64,000 nucleotides of DNA from Pseudomonadota bacterium (GTDB lineage Bacteria; Pseudomonadota; Gammaproteobacteria; Burkholderiales; Methylophilaceae): positions 22,672 through 86,671 of the forward strand of contig JAKOVB010000045.1 in NCBI GenBank assembly GCA_029782295.1, read 5' to 3'. The notes under the pieces were generated by a model. It searched no databases. It was given only the letters and a program-made list of their open reading frames with translations, and was not told where the DNA came from. Positions within the stretch are counted from its first letter, which is position 1. Every line of letters starts with the position of its first letter. The position numbers and the translations under genes were made by a program. Positions 26,995-36,038 of the stretch are shown here, piece by piece.

Positions 26995-28005
26995 GTGCGC
27001 AGATTATTAGTTCTTGGGTGCCTGCTGGCGACCATCTTCCCTTCTATGGCTACAGAAGCGGCGACGCGTAAGCCTGTAGCCAAACACCAGAAGGCCCATG
27101 CGGCCAAGCACGTCGCAACCCGGTCTGCGGTGACAGGTCACCGGATTATCCATACTCTGCGGACGAACAAGAAATACGGCATGCAACCTGCGAGCTATCG
27201 CCGGTCCAGCAGCGTATTCAAGGACGAGGGCAGCACTGGTGGTGGACTGCGGCTGGCTTCCACCAAGGCCTTGATCGTCAACCAGAATACCGGCGAGGTT
27301 CTTTACGCCAAGAGCACTGATATGCCAACCCCCATTGCCTCGGTCACCAAGTTGATGACTGCGATGGTGGTACTGGATGCCCATCAGCCGCTGGATGAAA
27401 AAATCACGATTACCGAAGCCGAGGTCGATACCCTGAAGGGTACCAGTTCCCGTTTGCGGGTTGGTACGTCCCTGACACGCGGTGAATTGTTGCAATTGGC
27501 CCTGATGGCTTCCGAGAATCGCGCGGCGGCTGCACTTGGAAACAACTACCCTGGCGGTTTCACACCGTTCGTTGCGGCCATGAATGCCAAGGCGGCTGCA
27601 CTTGGCATGGCGAGATCCCGATTCGTCGATGGCACAGGCCTGAATAGTGAAAACGTGTCGACCGCCGAGGATCTGGCCAAGATGGTCAAGGCTGCATACC
27701 AGTACCAGGAGATCCGTCAGGTGACGACGACTCCGTCGTATGAAGTGGCGGTGCATGGCGTTGCCCGGCCGGTGGAATTCCTGAACACCAATATCCTGGT
27801 GCGTAATAGTGACTGGGAGATCGGGTTGTCCAAGACCGGGTACATCAGTGAGGCCGGACGCTGCCTGGTGATGCAGGCCAAGATCGCTGACCAGCCCATG
27901 ATCATTGTTCTGCTGGATTCCTGGGGTAAATACACCCGGATCGGTGATGCGCAGCGGATTCGCAAGTGGATCGAGAGTAGCAACGGATCTCACAAGGTCG
28001 GTTGA
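26995..28005 (+). CDS. pbpG: PbpG-like D-alanyl-D-alanine endopeptidase (penicillin-binding protein 7)
   Basis: A periplasmic serine peptidase of the S11 family that cleaves D-Ala-mDAP cross-links in peptidoglycan. After a signal peptide (RRLLVLGCLLATIFPSMATEA) and a basic linker, the catalytic motifs are SVTK (in IASVTKLMTAMVVLDA), SEN (in LMASENRAAAALG) and KTG (in LSKTGYISEAGRCLV). The ALGMARSRFVDGTGL block is typical. The start is uncertain: in-frame TTG 26980, GTG 26986 and GTG 26995 are available. The last is chosen for the GGGGGTG stretch 8-13 bases before it. A strong bidirectional terminator follows. Confidence 0.9.
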   Translation: MRRLLVLGCLLATIFPSMATEAATRKPVAKHQKAHAAKHVATRSAVTGHRIIHTLRTNKKYGMQPASYRRSSSVFKDEGSTGGGLRLASTKALIVNQNTGEVLYAKSTDMPTPIASVTKLMTAMVVLDAHQPLDEKITITEAEVDTLKGTSSRLRVGTSLTRGELLQLALMASENRAAAALGNNYPGGFTPFVAAMNAKAAALGMARSRFVDGTGLNSENVSTAEDLAKMVKAAYQYQEIRQVTTTPSYEVAVHGVARPVEFLNTNILVRNSDWEIGLSKTGYISEAGRCLVMQAKIADQPMIIVLLDSWGKYTRIGDAQRIRKWIESSNGSHKVG

Positions 28006-28016
28006 TTCAGGTCGAC

Positions 28017-28058
28017 GAGCAACAAAAAAGCCGGGATTTCCCGGCTTTTTTGTTGCTC
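28017..28058. terminator. Bidirectional terminator between pbpG and topA
   Basis: A perfect inverted repeat with 20-bp arms (GAGCAACAAAAAAGCCGGGA, two-base loop, then its complement). It has an A tract on one side and a T tract on the other, so the core GCCGGGA/TCCCGGC stem is followed by T6 in both directions. It lies between the convergent pbpG and topA genes. Confidence 0.92.
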
Positions 28059-28072
28059 AATTTAGCTCAATG

Positions 28073-30631
28073 CTACTCCGGAGCCTTGGTGGTTTTCTTC
28101 CTGGCAGTGGTCGTTTTCTTGGTGGTGGCTGCTTTCTTGGCAGCCGGCTTTTTCGTGGCAGGGGCTTTGCGAGTTGCCGTCTTCTTGGCAGGCGTCCCCT
28201 TTGCGGCCTTGGCAGCCAGCAGTTCGAGCGCCTGCTCCAGGGTTACGGCCTCCAGTTCCATGTCCTTGGGTAACGTGGCGTTGATCTTGCCATGTTGCAC
28301 GTACGGGCCGTAGCGACCGGAGAAAATCGCAATGGCGCCACCCTCGGAGGGGTGTTCCCCCAGTTCGCGTAATGGAGCTGCCTTGGCCTTGGCCTGTGCC
28401 AGCAATTCGACCGCGCGTGGCAGGTCAATGTCGAACAGGCTGTCGGATTTCGGGATGGATTTGAAAGTGCCGTCATGGTTGAGGTAAGGGCCGAAGCGAC
28501 CGAGGCCGGCGGTAATCTTTTTGCCGGTGTCCGGGTGCAGGCCGATCTCGCGAGGTAAGGCAATCAACTTCAGCGCGATGTCCAGATTGACGTTCGTCAG
28601 CGGGATTTCGCGTGGAATGCTGACGCGCTTCGGCTTCTTCTTCGGGTCATCCGCGGTCTGGCCGACCTGCAGGTAAGGGCCGTAGGGACCGTTCAGCAGG
28701 AGGATGTCCTTGCCGCTGGCGGGATCCTGGCCGACGTTGATCGGTTCGTTGCTGGCGGGTGCGTCACCGTCCAGGTTGCGGGTGTAATCGCATTCCGGGT
28801 AGCCGGTGCAGCCGATGAAGCTTCCACGCTTGCCCAGGCGTTTCGATAAAGGCTTGCCACATTTGGGGCAGGCTTCTTCCAGGATTTCCGTGCCCGGACG
28901 TTCCACATCGCTCTTGTCCGTGATCTGGCGGTTGAACCCTTGCCAGAACTCGTTCATGACCGGGATCCAGTCTCGTTCGCCGTCGGCGATGTCGTCCAGC
29001 TCGTTTTCCAGGTTGGCGGTAAAGCCGTAATCGACGTACTGGGTAAAGTGCTCGGTCAGGAACTTGTTGACGATACGGCCGACGTCAGTAGGCTTGAAGC
29101 GCTTGTTGTCGAGCAGGACATATTCCCGATCCTGCAGGGTCGAGATGATGCTGGCGTAAGTGGATGGACGTCCGATGCCGAATTCCTCGAGCGCCTTGAC
29201 CAGGCTGGCTTCCGAATAGCGCGGCGGCGGTTCTGTGAAATGCTGGTCGCCCCAGATCTTGGAGACATCGAGCACTTCGCCGACTTCCAGCGCCGGCAGC
29301 TTGCTTTCCCCTTCTTCCTCGGTGTCGTCCTGACCTTCCATGTACACGGCGATGAAGCCTGGGAAAATCATGGTCTGGCCAGTGGCCCGGAACAGGTTGG
29401 CTTCGCTGCCGACGGCGAGGTCGACGCTCACGGCGTCGAACCTGGCAGGAGCCATCTGGCAGGCCAGCGCGCGTTTCCAGATCATGTCATAGAGGCGGAA
29501 CTGTTCCGGCGTCAGGTGATTGCGCAGACTGTCGGGCGAGCGGCGGATGTCCGTGGGCCGGATGGCCTCGTGGGCTTCCTGCGCATTCTTTGCCTTGGTC
29601 TTGTACATGATGGGTGACTTGGGCAGGTATTCCGCCTCGAAGTTGCCCCTGATGTAGTCGCGGATCTGCATCACCGCTTCGGTCGCAAGGCTGAAGGAGT
29701 CAGTACGCATGTAGGTAATCAGGCCGACGGTGCCTTCGGAGCCGATGCTGATGCCTTCGTACAATTGTTGCGCGATGCGCATGGCGCGACTGGTGGTAAA
29801 GCCCAGCTTTCGAACGGCTTCCTGTTGCAGGGTGGACGTCGTAAATGGTGCGGCCGGACTGCGGTTGCGCTGCTTCTTTTCTACCCTTGAAACTGTCGTC
29901 TTGCCTGCGCTGGCGGCCAGCAGCCTGCCGACGATCTCGGCTTGCTGGTCCTGGCTCGTCACAGTGAATTGCTCGACCTTGTCGCCGGCCAGCTGGATCA
30001 GCTTGGCATCGAAGCTTTGCTTCTGCTTCTTGCTTTGCAGGTGGATGGTCCAGTATTCGCGGCTCTGGAAGGCTTCGATCTCCAGTTCACGCTCGACGAT
30101 CAGGCGCAGCGCCGGGCTTTGCACGCGACCGGCAGAGAGGCCGCGACGGATTTTCTTCCACAGCAGCGGCGACAGGTTGAAGCCGACCAGGTAATCCAGC
30201 GCGCGGCGCGCCTGCTGGGCGTTGACCAGCGGCATCGAGATGTCGCGGGGTTCGTCGATGGCGTGCTGGACGGCGTTCTTGGTGATCTCGTGGAACACCA
30301 CGCGCTTCATCAGCTTGTCCTTGAGCAGTTTCTTGCTCTTGAGGATTTCGGCGATATGCCAGGAAATGGCCTCCCCTTCGCGGTCCGGGTCGGTGGCCAG
30401 GTAGATGGCATCGGCCGCCTTGACCGCCTTGGCAATCGCATCGACGTGCTTGGCGTTGCGATCGATGATCTCGTACTTCATGGCGAAATCATGCTCGGTG
30501 TCGACCGCGCCCGATTTTGGGATCAGGTCGCGCACATGGCCGTACGAGGCCAGCACTTCGAAATCCTTTCCCAGGTATTTCTTCAGTGTTTTGGCCTTGG
30601 AAGGCGATTCGACGATCAGCAGTTTCGACAT
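28073..30631 (-). CDS. topA: TopA, DNA topoisomerase I
   Basis: A type IA topoisomerase that relaxes negative supercoils; 852 residues. The TOPRIM domain opens with LLIVESPSKAKTLKKYLG and has DPDREGEAISWHIAE. The active-site tyrosine is in GLITYMRTDSFSL at about residue 310. One four-cysteine zinc finger (CPKCGKPLSKRLGKRGSFIGC...C, near 600) is followed by three GPYGPYL/GRFGPYL/GRYGPYV repeats. The last 45 residues are a lysine-alanine-threonine tail resembling histone H1, common in betaproteobacterial TopA and expected to bind DNA non-specifically. Confidence 0.97.
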   Translation of the reverse strand: MSKLLIVESPSKAKTLKKYLGKDFEVLASYGHVRDLIPKSGAVDTEHDFAMKYEIIDRNAKHVDAIAKAVKAADAIYLATDPDREGEAISWHIAEILKSKKLLKDKLMKRVVFHEITKNAVQHAIDEPRDISMPLVNAQQARRALDYLVGFNLSPLLWKKIRRGLSAGRVQSPALRLIVERELEIEAFQSREYWTIHLQSKKQKQSFDAKLIQLAGDKVEQFTVTSQDQQAEIVGRLLAASAGKTTVSRVEKKQRNRSPAAPFTTSTLQQEAVRKLGFTTSRAMRIAQQLYEGISIGSEGTVGLITYMRTDSFSLATEAVMQIRDYIRGNFEAEYLPKSPIMYKTKAKNAQEAHEAIRPTDIRRSPDSLRNHLTPEQFRLYDMIWKRALACQMAPARFDAVSVDLAVGSEANLFRATGQTMIFPGFIAVYMEGQDDTEEEGESKLPALEVGEVLDVSKIWGDQHFTEPPPRYSEASLVKALEEFGIGRPSTYASIISTLQDREYVLLDNKRFKPTDVGRIVNKFLTEHFTQYVDYGFTANLENELDDIADGERDWIPVMNEFWQGFNRQITDKSDVERPGTEILEEACPKCGKPLSKRLGKRGSFIGCTGYPECDYTRNLDGDAPASNEPINVGQDPASGKDILLLNGPYGPYLQVGQTADDPKKKPKRVSIPREIPLTNVNLDIALKLIALPREIGLHPDTGKKITAGLGRFGPYLNHDGTFKSIPKSDSLFDIDLPRAVELLAQAKAKAAPLRELGEHPSEGGAIAIFSGRYGPYVQHGKINATLPKDMELEAVTLEQALELLAAKAAKGTPAKKTATRKAPATKKPAAKKAATTKKTTTARKKTTKAPE

Positions 30632-30693
30632 TTAATCAGTAATAAAAAGGGGTGATGAGCGGCAGATAATAAGAGTAAACCGCTGCAAAGGGC

Positions 30694-30720
30694 AAGAAAG
30701 CGTTCAGCGAACGCTTTCTT
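30694..30720 (-). terminator. Hairpin after yjdM
   Basis: AAGAAAGCGTTC and GAACGCTTTCTT form perfect 12-bp arms around AGC, just downstream of the yjdM stop. On the minus strand the trailing T tract is short, so termination may be weak or may need another factor. Confidence 0.6.
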
Positions 30721-30723
30721 TCT

Positions 30724-31065
30724 CTAAGCTTTTTTGACGAATTCCGATTTCAATTGCATGGCGCCGAAGCCGTCGATCTTGCAGTCGATGTCGTGGTCGC
30801 CTTCGATGATGCGGATGTTCTTGACCTTGGTTCCGACCTTGACCACCGAGGAGGAGCCCTTGACCTTAAGGTCCTTGATGACGGTGACGGTGTCGCCGTC
30901 GTTCAGCACGTTGCCGTTGGCGTCACGCACGACGCGTGCCTGCTCGCCACTTTCGGCGCTGGCATTCTTGTCCCATTCGTGGGCACATTCCGGGCAGATA
31001 TATAAATTGCCGTCTTCATAGGTGTAGACGGACCCGCATTGCGGGCAGGGAGGCAGCTGGCTCAT
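30724..31065 (-). CDS. yjdM: YjdM/PhnA-like zinc-ribbon protein
   Basis: A 113-residue cytoplasmic protein with an N-terminal zinc ribbon ([25 protein letters not shown]) and a C-terminal small barrel ([30 protein letters not shown], then [19 protein letters not shown]). Formerly called PhnA after its neighbourhood in E. coli; it is not a phosphonate enzyme, and its role is not established. It starts at [11 protein letters not shown] with GGAATC(AT) upstream; a longer reading into the ttcA region is rejected. Confidence 0.93.
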   Translation of the reverse strand: MSQLPPCPQCGSVYTYEDGNLYICPECAHEWDKNASAESGEQARVVRDANGNVLNDGDTVTVIKDLKVKGSSSVVKVGTKVKNIRIIEGDHDIDCKIDGFGAMQLKSEFVKKA

Positions 31066-31090
31066 TATGATTCCTTTGGAGTGATGATGG

Positions 31091-31990
31091 TCAGGCGGTT
31101 TTACGCACGAACTCGATGCGGTTGCCTTCGGTGCCGGCGAAACTGAGCGCGGCATCCTGGTCCATGTCGCCGAACAACGGGTCTTCTTCGCCGGTCTGGC
31201 TGGAGAGCGACTTGAAATCGAACAGCCGGGTATCTGCCAGATGTGAGGGTGCAACATTAGTCAGCGCGCGGAAGATCTTTTCGGTGCGGCCGGGATATTC
31301 CAACTCCCAGGCGTTCAGCATTTTCTTGATGTTCTGACGTTGCAGGTTTTCCTGCGAGCCGCACAGGTCACAGGGGATGATGGGGAATTCCATGCCGCGG
31401 GCGTAGGCCGCGATATCTTTCTCCGCGCAGTATGCCAGCGGGCGGATGACGATGAACTCGCCCTGGTCGGTGGCCAGCTTGGGCGGCATGGCCTTGAGCT
31501 TGGCCCCGAAGAACATGTTGAGGAACAGGGTCTGCACGATGTCGTCGCGGTGATGGCCCAATGCGATCTTGTTGCATCCCAGTTCCTGCGCGGTGCGGTA
31601 AATGATGCCGCGCCGCAGGCGTGAGCACAGGGAACAGGTCGTCTTGCCTTCCGGCACCTTTTCCTTGACGATGGAGTAGGTGTCGGCTTCGACGATGCGG
31701 TAATCCACGCCCAGCTTTTCCAGGTATTCCGGCAGGATGTGCTCTGGGAATCCCGGCTGCTTCTGGTCAAGGTTCATCGCGATCAGCTTGAAGTCCACCG
31801 GGGCGCGTTCCTGAAGTGCCAGCAGGATCATCAGCAGCGCGTGCGAGTCCTTGCCGCCGCTCATGCAGACGAGGATGGTGTCGCCGTCCTCGATCATGTT
31901 GTAATCGCCGATGGCTTTGCCGACCGAACTGATCAGCCTGTTGCGCAACTTGAGAAAGTTGCCGGAGACGTTGTCTGGATAATGTTGCAT
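31091..31990 (-). CDS. ttcA: TtcA, tRNA 2-thiocytidine synthetase
   Basis: An iron-sulfur enzyme that thiolates cytidine 32 of certain tRNAs. The 299-residue protein has the PP-loop [12 protein letters not shown], the cysteine pair CSLC (in [14 protein letters not shown]) and a second pair in [13 protein letters not shown], which bind the cluster, plus [35 protein letters not shown] is taken as the start; a few upstream in-frame codons are possible. An SDR gene lies upstream on the same strand. Confidence 0.95.
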   Translation of the reverse strand: MQHYPDNVSGNFLKLRNRLISSVGKAIGDYNMIEDGDTILVCMSGGKDSHALLMILLALQERAPVDFKLIAMNLDQKQPGFPEHILPEYLEKLGVDYRIVEADTYSIVKEKVPEGKTTCSLCSRLRRGIIYRTAQELGCNKIALGHHRDDIVQTLFLNMFFGAKLKAMPPKLATDQGEFIVIRPLAYCAEKDIAAYARGMEFPIIPCDLCGSQENLQRQNIKKMLNAWELEYPGRTEKIFRALTNVAPSHLADTRLFDFKSLSSQTGEEDPLFGDMDQDAALSFAGTEGNRIEFVRKTA

Positions 31991-32001
31991 TGAAATGATG
32001 G

Positions 32002-32754
32002 CTAAAGGTTGAGTGAACGGCCACCATCGACTGCGATGACCTGGCCGGTGATGAACGGTGCGTCTTCGATCAGGAAGCGCACCGCCTTGGCGATGTCCTC
32101 CGGCTCGCCGACGCGCTTCAGCAGTGTCTGTGAGATCACGCGCTGGCGGTAGACTTCGTCGAACTGCGGGTTGTTTTCCGGCCATAGCACCGGCCCTGGT
32201 GCGACCGCGTTGACGCGCACCTCCGGTCCCAGTTCATGGGCCAGGGAGCGGGTCAGCGTGGCCAGGCCGGCCTTGGCCACGCTGTACACGACATAGCCTT
32301 TCTTGGGGCGTTCCACGTGCATGTCGGTGATGTTGACGATGCAGCCCTGGCGTTTCTTCAGCTCGCTGGCTGCGGCCTGAGACAGGAACAGCGGTGCCTT
32401 CAGGTTGGAGCCGACCAGATCCTCCCATTCCCGTTCGCCGATTTCACCGATTTCCGTCGGATAATAGCTGGAAGCGTTGTTGATCAGCACGTCCAGCCGG
32501 CCGAAATGATGAATGGTTTCATGTACCAGTCCTGAAAGCATGGACAGGTTGTGCAGGTCGGCCTGGATGATGGCGACAGATTGCGGGCGCATCAGATTCA
32601 GTTCGGATTGCAACGCGCGGGCTTCGTTGTGCGAGCTGCGGTAATGGATCATCAGTTTGGCACCGTGCGCGTGCAACAGACGGCAGATTGCCGCGCCGAC
32701 GCGCCTTGCGCCGCCGGTGATGAGCACGACTTTGTCTTGCATGGGGTGGGTCAT
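32002..32754 (-). CDS. Pteridine reductase-like short-chain dehydrogenase (FolM-like)
   Basis: A 250-residue NADPH-dependent Rossmann enzyme. The cofactor motif is TGGARRVG, the TGxxxRxG form typical of pteridine reductases and FolM rather than the usual TGxxxGxG. The NNAS motif, the serine-free [22 protein letters not shown] active-site region (YxxxK present as YSVAK) and the C-terminal [15 protein letters not shown] follow. A likely role is dihydrobiopterin or dihydromonapterin reduction; in methylotrophs this may feed pterin cofactors of C1 metabolism. It diverges from the MidA-type gene. Confidence 0.87.
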   Translation of the reverse strand: MTHPMQDKVVLITGGARRVGAAICRLLHAHGAKLMIHYRSSHNEARALQSELNLMRPQSVAIIQADLHNLSMLSGLVHETIHHFGRLDVLINNASSYYPTEIGEIGEREWEDLVGSNLKAPLFLSQAAASELKKRQGCIVNITDMHVERPKKGYVVYSVAKAGLATLTRSLAHELGPEVRVNAVAPGPVLWPENNPQFDEVYRQRVISQTLLKRVGEPEDIAKAVRFLIEDAPFITGQVIAVDGGRSLNL

Positions 32755-32813
32755 GATGCAGGGTCAAATCCAATGAGGCGTATAATTTACCATAACAGTC
32801 GGATATTCCCGTG

Positions 32814-33965
32814 ATGACATCGCTCCCTCCCCTGACAGAAGACCAGCGTTCGGCCACTGATCGGTTGGCTGCCGCCGTGATGGCCGAGATCGCCGCAGAA
32901 GGCGGCTGGATCAGCTTTGCGCGCTATATGGAACTCGCGCTTTATGCGCCGGGGATGGGTTATTACAGCGGAGGATCAACCAAATTCGGTGCAGGAGGAG
33001 ATTTCGTCACGGCGCCGGAGATTTCCTGGTTGTTTGCCGGGACGATGGCCCGGCAGGCCGCGCAGGTGTTGCGGGAGGTGGGCGGGGATGTCCTCGAGCT
33101 CGGTGCCGGGACGGGCAGGCTGGCTGCCGGCATGTTGCAAGAGTTGCAACGCCTGGAAATGCTGCCGGAACGCTACCTGATCCTGGAAGTGAGTGCTTCC
33201 TTGCGAGAAGTCCAGCGCGAGACGCTGTCGGCCATGTTGCCGGAGGCGTTGTTTCGCCGGGTCGTGTGGCTGGAGGGGCTGCCGGCTTCGATGACCGGAT
33301 TCCTGTTCGGCAACGAAGTCCTGGACGCCCTGCCTGTGCATCTCGTCTCCGGCCACGACTCGGGACTGCACGAGCGCGGGGTGGGTCGGGAAGGTGAGAG
33401 GATGGTCTGGCGCGATGTGCCACTGACTCAGCCTCAATTGCAAACCATGGCCCTCGGCGTGAGTCTGCCAGCCGGCTATGTCAGCGAATTCTGTCCTGCT
33501 GCCATGGCGCTGGTCGCCAGTCTTGCGGAAGTGCTCGAACGGGGTGCCATGCTGTTCGTGGATTACGGGTTCCCTCGCCACGAGTATTACCATCCGCAAC
33601 GCGCGGCGGGGACGCTGATGTGTCATTATCGCCAGCACGCCCACGATGACCCTTTCCTCTATCCGGGCCTGCAGGACATTACCGCACACGTCGATTTCAC
33701 GGCCATCGCCGAGGCCGGCGTGGGGTGCGGGCTGGATTTCCATGGCTACACCACGCAGGCGCAGTTCCTGATTAACTGTGGCATCACCGATTTGCTGTCC
33801 CGTGTCTCGCCCTCGGACATGGCGGCTTACCTGCCACTGGCGACGCAGGCCCAGAAGCTTATGTCGCCGGCTGAGATGGGAGAGTTGTTCAAGGTGATCG
33901 CGTTTGGCCGCGGGGTGGGGCCCATGCAGGGGTTCGTGCGGGGCGACAAGCGGCATACGTTATAA
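32814..33965 (+). CDS. MidA/NDUFAF7-type SAM-dependent methyltransferase (DUF185)
   Basis: A 383-residue protein with the family opening IAAEGGWISFARYMELALYAPGMGYYSGGSTKFGAGGDFVTAPEIS, the SAM-binding motif VLELGAGTGRLAAGML and the FLFGNEVLDALPVHL block (shown in part). In mitochondria the homologue methylates an arginine of complex I; bacterial homologues are uncharacterised protein methyltransferases. Either the GTG at 32811 or the following ATG could start the protein. trmB follows after 30 bases. Confidence 0.9.
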   Translation: MTSLPPLTEDQRSATDRLAAAVMAEIAAEGGWISFARYMELALYAPGMGYYSGGSTKFGAGGDFVTAPEISWLFAGTMARQAAQVLREVGGDVLELGAGTGRLAAGMLQELQRLEMLPERYLILEVSASLREVQRETLSAMLPEALFRRVVWLEGLPASMTGFLFGNEVLDALPVHLVSGHDSGLHERGVGREGERMVWRDVPLTQPQLQTMALGVSLPAGYVSEFCPAAMALVASLAEVLERGAMLFVDYGFPRHEYYHPQRAAGTLMCHYRQHAHDDPFLYPGLQDITAHVDFTAIAEAGVGCGLDFHGYTTQAQFLINCGITDLLSRVSPSDMAAYLPLATQAQKLMSPAEMGELFKVIAFGRGVGPMQGFVRGDKRHTL

Positions 33966-33995
33966 TGCGCGCCAATTTATTCGGGTAGATTCAAC

Positions 33996-34667
33996 ATGGA
34001 ACAGCAACGCCCCATCCGGAGCTTCGTTTTGCGTCAGGGCCGCCTGACCGCCGCGCAGGAACGTGCCGTGGACACCCTGCTGCCGCAATTCGGGATTGAC
34101 TATGCGCCGCAGCCGCTGGACCTGAACGCAGCCTTCGGTCGTTCAGCGCCCAAGATCCTGGAAATCGGATTCGGGATGGGTGGGGCGACGGCACAGATCG
34201 CCGCCGCCAATCCGGGGCAGGATTATCTCGGCATCGAGGTGCATACGCCCGGCGTGGGTAATCTGCTCAAGCTGATGCAGGAGCAGGGGCTGACGAATCT
34301 GCGCGTGATCCAGCATGATGCCGTGGAAGTCCTGCAGCACATGATTGCGGATGGCGCACTCGACGGCGTACACATTTTCTTCCCGGATCCCTGGCCGAAG
34401 AAGCGTCACCACAAGCGGCGGCTGTTGCAGGCGGGATTCGTGGCGCTGCTATGTCGTAAGCTGAAGCCAGGTGGCTACCTGCATTTCGCGACAGACTGGG
34501 AGGAATATGCCCAGTGGACGCTGGAGGTGCTGCAGGCGGAGTCGCATCTGAAGAATACGGCGGCTGATTACGCACCGCGTCCGGAATATCGCCCGCTGAC
34601 CAAGTTCGAGCAGCGCGGCCTAAACCTCGGCCACGGGGTCTGGGACCTCATCTTCCGGCGGGTTTAG
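33996..34667 (+). CDS. trmB: TrmB, tRNA (guanine-N7-)-methyltransferase
   Basis: Methylates guanosine 46 in the variable loop of tRNAs. The 223-residue protein has the SAM loop [15 protein letters not shown] and the hallmark [18 protein letters not shown], with the C-terminal [17 protein letters not shown]. Its last 48 bases overlap the 3' end of engB on the other strand, an unusually long coding overlap for convergent genes. Confidence 0.96.
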   Translation: MEQQRPIRSFVLRQGRLTAAQERAVDTLLPQFGIDYAPQPLDLNAAFGRSAPKILEIGFGMGGATAQIAAANPGQDYLGIEVHTPGVGNLLKLMQEQGLTNLRVIQHDAVEVLQHMIADGALDGVHIFFPDPWPKKRHHKRRLLQAGFVALLCRKLKPGGYLHFATDWEEYAQWTLEVLQAESHLKNTAADYAPRPEYRPLTKFEQRGLNLGHGVWDLIFRRV

Positions 34668-35249
34668 CCAGGCGCCGATCACCTTCTCGGCCTCCTCCAC
34701 GCCCTGTTTCTTCAGGCTGGAGAAGAGCTGCACGGTGCAGTTGCCCCAGGTTTCGTTCAATTCCTTGCGCACGGCGCCAAGGGTTTTCATCGCTTCGGAG
34801 CGCGAAAGCTTGTCCGACTTGGTCAGCAGGACATGGATGGGCTTGCCGGTCGGCCCGAACCAATCCAGCATCTGGCGATCCAGCGGGGTCAGCGGGTGAC
34901 GCGAATCCATGACCAGTACCAGCCCGAACAGGCTGCTACGCTGGGACAGGTAGGCTGCCAACACCAGTTGCCAATGCTTGCGCATTGCTTCCGGCACCTT
35001 GGCATAGCCATATCCGGGCAGGTCGACCAGATAACGGTCCCCGCCGAGGCTGAAAAAGTTGATGAGTTGCGTGCGCCCCGGTTGTTTACTGACATAGGCC
35101 AGCCGGTTATGGTTGGCGAGCGTGTTGATGGCGCTCGATTTCCCTGCGTTGGAACGCCCGGCGAAGGCGATCTCGATCCCGGTGGGTGGCGGCAGATCAC
35201 GCATCTGGTGTGCGGAGATAAAGAATTCAGCGTTCTGGAACAGCGGCAT
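34620..35249 (-). CDS. engB: EngB/YsxC ribosome biogenesis GTPase
   Basis: An essential GTPase for large-subunit assembly; 209 residues. G1 GRSNAGKSS, the threonine of G2 in [12 protein letters not shown]3 DLPGYG and G4 TKSD are all present, and the opening [25 protein letters not shown] is family typical. I start it at MPLFQNAEF; the reading frame continues far upstream without being coding (it would run antisense through the cytochrome c4 gene). The C-terminal 16 codons overlap trmB. Confidence 0.95.
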   Translation of the reverse strand: MPLFQNAEFFISAHQMRDLPPPTGIEIAFAGRSNAGKSSAINTLANHNRLAYVSKQPGRTQLINFFSLGGDRYLVDLPGYGYAKVPEAMRKHWQLVLAAYLSQRSSLFGLVLVMDSRHPLTPLDRQMLDWFGPTGKPIHVLLTKSDKLSRSEAMKTLGAVRKELNETWGNCTVQLFSSLKKQGVEEAEKVIGAWLNPPEDEVPDPVAEV

Positions 35250-35372
35250 AGGGTTGGTCTTCGAGTCTTGCTTGCGGGGGCGAAATGCTACCACGATACC
35301 CCGAACTTGGATAAAATGACACGCTTTCGAGTCTGATGACTCCAATCGACAAACTGTTTTAAGGGGTTGGCT

Positions 35373-35975
35373 ATGAATTTCCGTTTGATTGCAGTGTTTG
35401 CGGCCGGGTTGCTGGGCGTTTCTGGTGCGCATGCGGCAGGCGATGCTGCCAAGGGTGCGACCATTGCCACTACCGTCTGCGTAGCCTGCCATGCTGCTGA
35501 CGGCAATAGCGTGATGGCAGCCAATCCCAAGCTGGCTGGCCAGCATCCTGAGTACATCATGAAGCAGCTGAAGGAATTCAAGGCCGGCAAGCGTGCGAAC
35601 CCGGTGATGGGCCCGATGGCTTCCACCCTGTCCGATGAGGATGTTGCCAACCTGGCGGCTTACTTCGGTGCGCAAGCCCCCAAGGGTGGATCTGCCAAGA
35701 CCAACGGTCCCGGCTCGCTGGGTGAGAAGGTCTACAAGGGTGGTGTCGCTGGCAAGGGTGTTCCGGCCTGCGCGGCTTGCCACGGTGCCAACGGTGCCGG
35801 TATCCCGGTTCAGTTCCCGCGCGTCGCTGGTCAGCATGCCGAGTACGTGACCAACCAGCTCAAGGCTTTCCGCTCTGGTGAACGTGCTAACGGTCCGATG
35901 ATGAACACGATCGCTGGCAAGATGAGTGATCAGGAAATCGCCGCCGTCGCTGATTACATACAAGGCCTGAAGTAA
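35373..35975 (+). CDS. Cytochrome c4, periplasmic dihaem cytochrome
   Basis: A 200-residue precursor with a signal peptide ([24 protein letters not shown]) and two similar class I haem domains. Haem sites are CVACH and CAACH, each followed by a distal methionine region (MGPMAST and MMNTIAG). [25 protein letters not shown] and [25 protein letters not shown] show the internal duplication. It probably carries electrons to a terminal oxidase. The System II maturation genes resB and ccsB are directly downstream. Codons are those of a highly expressed gene. Confidence 0.95.
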   Translation: MNFRLIAVFAAGLLGVSGAHAAGDAAKGATIATTVCVACHAADGNSVMAANPKLAGQHPEYIMKQLKEFKAGKRANPVMGPMASTLSDEDVANLAAYFGAQAPKGGSAKTNGPGSLGEKVYKGGVAGKGVPACAACHGANGAGIPVQFPRVAGQHAEYVTNQLKAFRSGERANGPMMNTIAGKMSDQEIAAVADYIQGLK

Positions 35976-36000
35976 TCCGACTTCCTACTTGATCCGTTAC

Positions 36001-36030
36001 AGGGGTGGTGCATACCACCCCTTAATTATT
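36001..36030 (+). terminator. Terminator-like hairpin after cytochrome c4
   Basis: AGGGGTGGT-GCAT-ACCACCCCT is a perfect 9-bp stem followed by TAATTATTT. It lies 25 bases after the cytochrome c4 stop and only 9 bases before the first possible start of resB, so it may also act as an attenuator between the two. Confidence 0.65.
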
Positions 36031-36038
36031 TCTGAATC

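Noticed and set aside
35250..35963. Long upstream extension of the engB reading frame
   Set aside because: It would run antisense through cytochrome c4; the EngB family start is at 35249.
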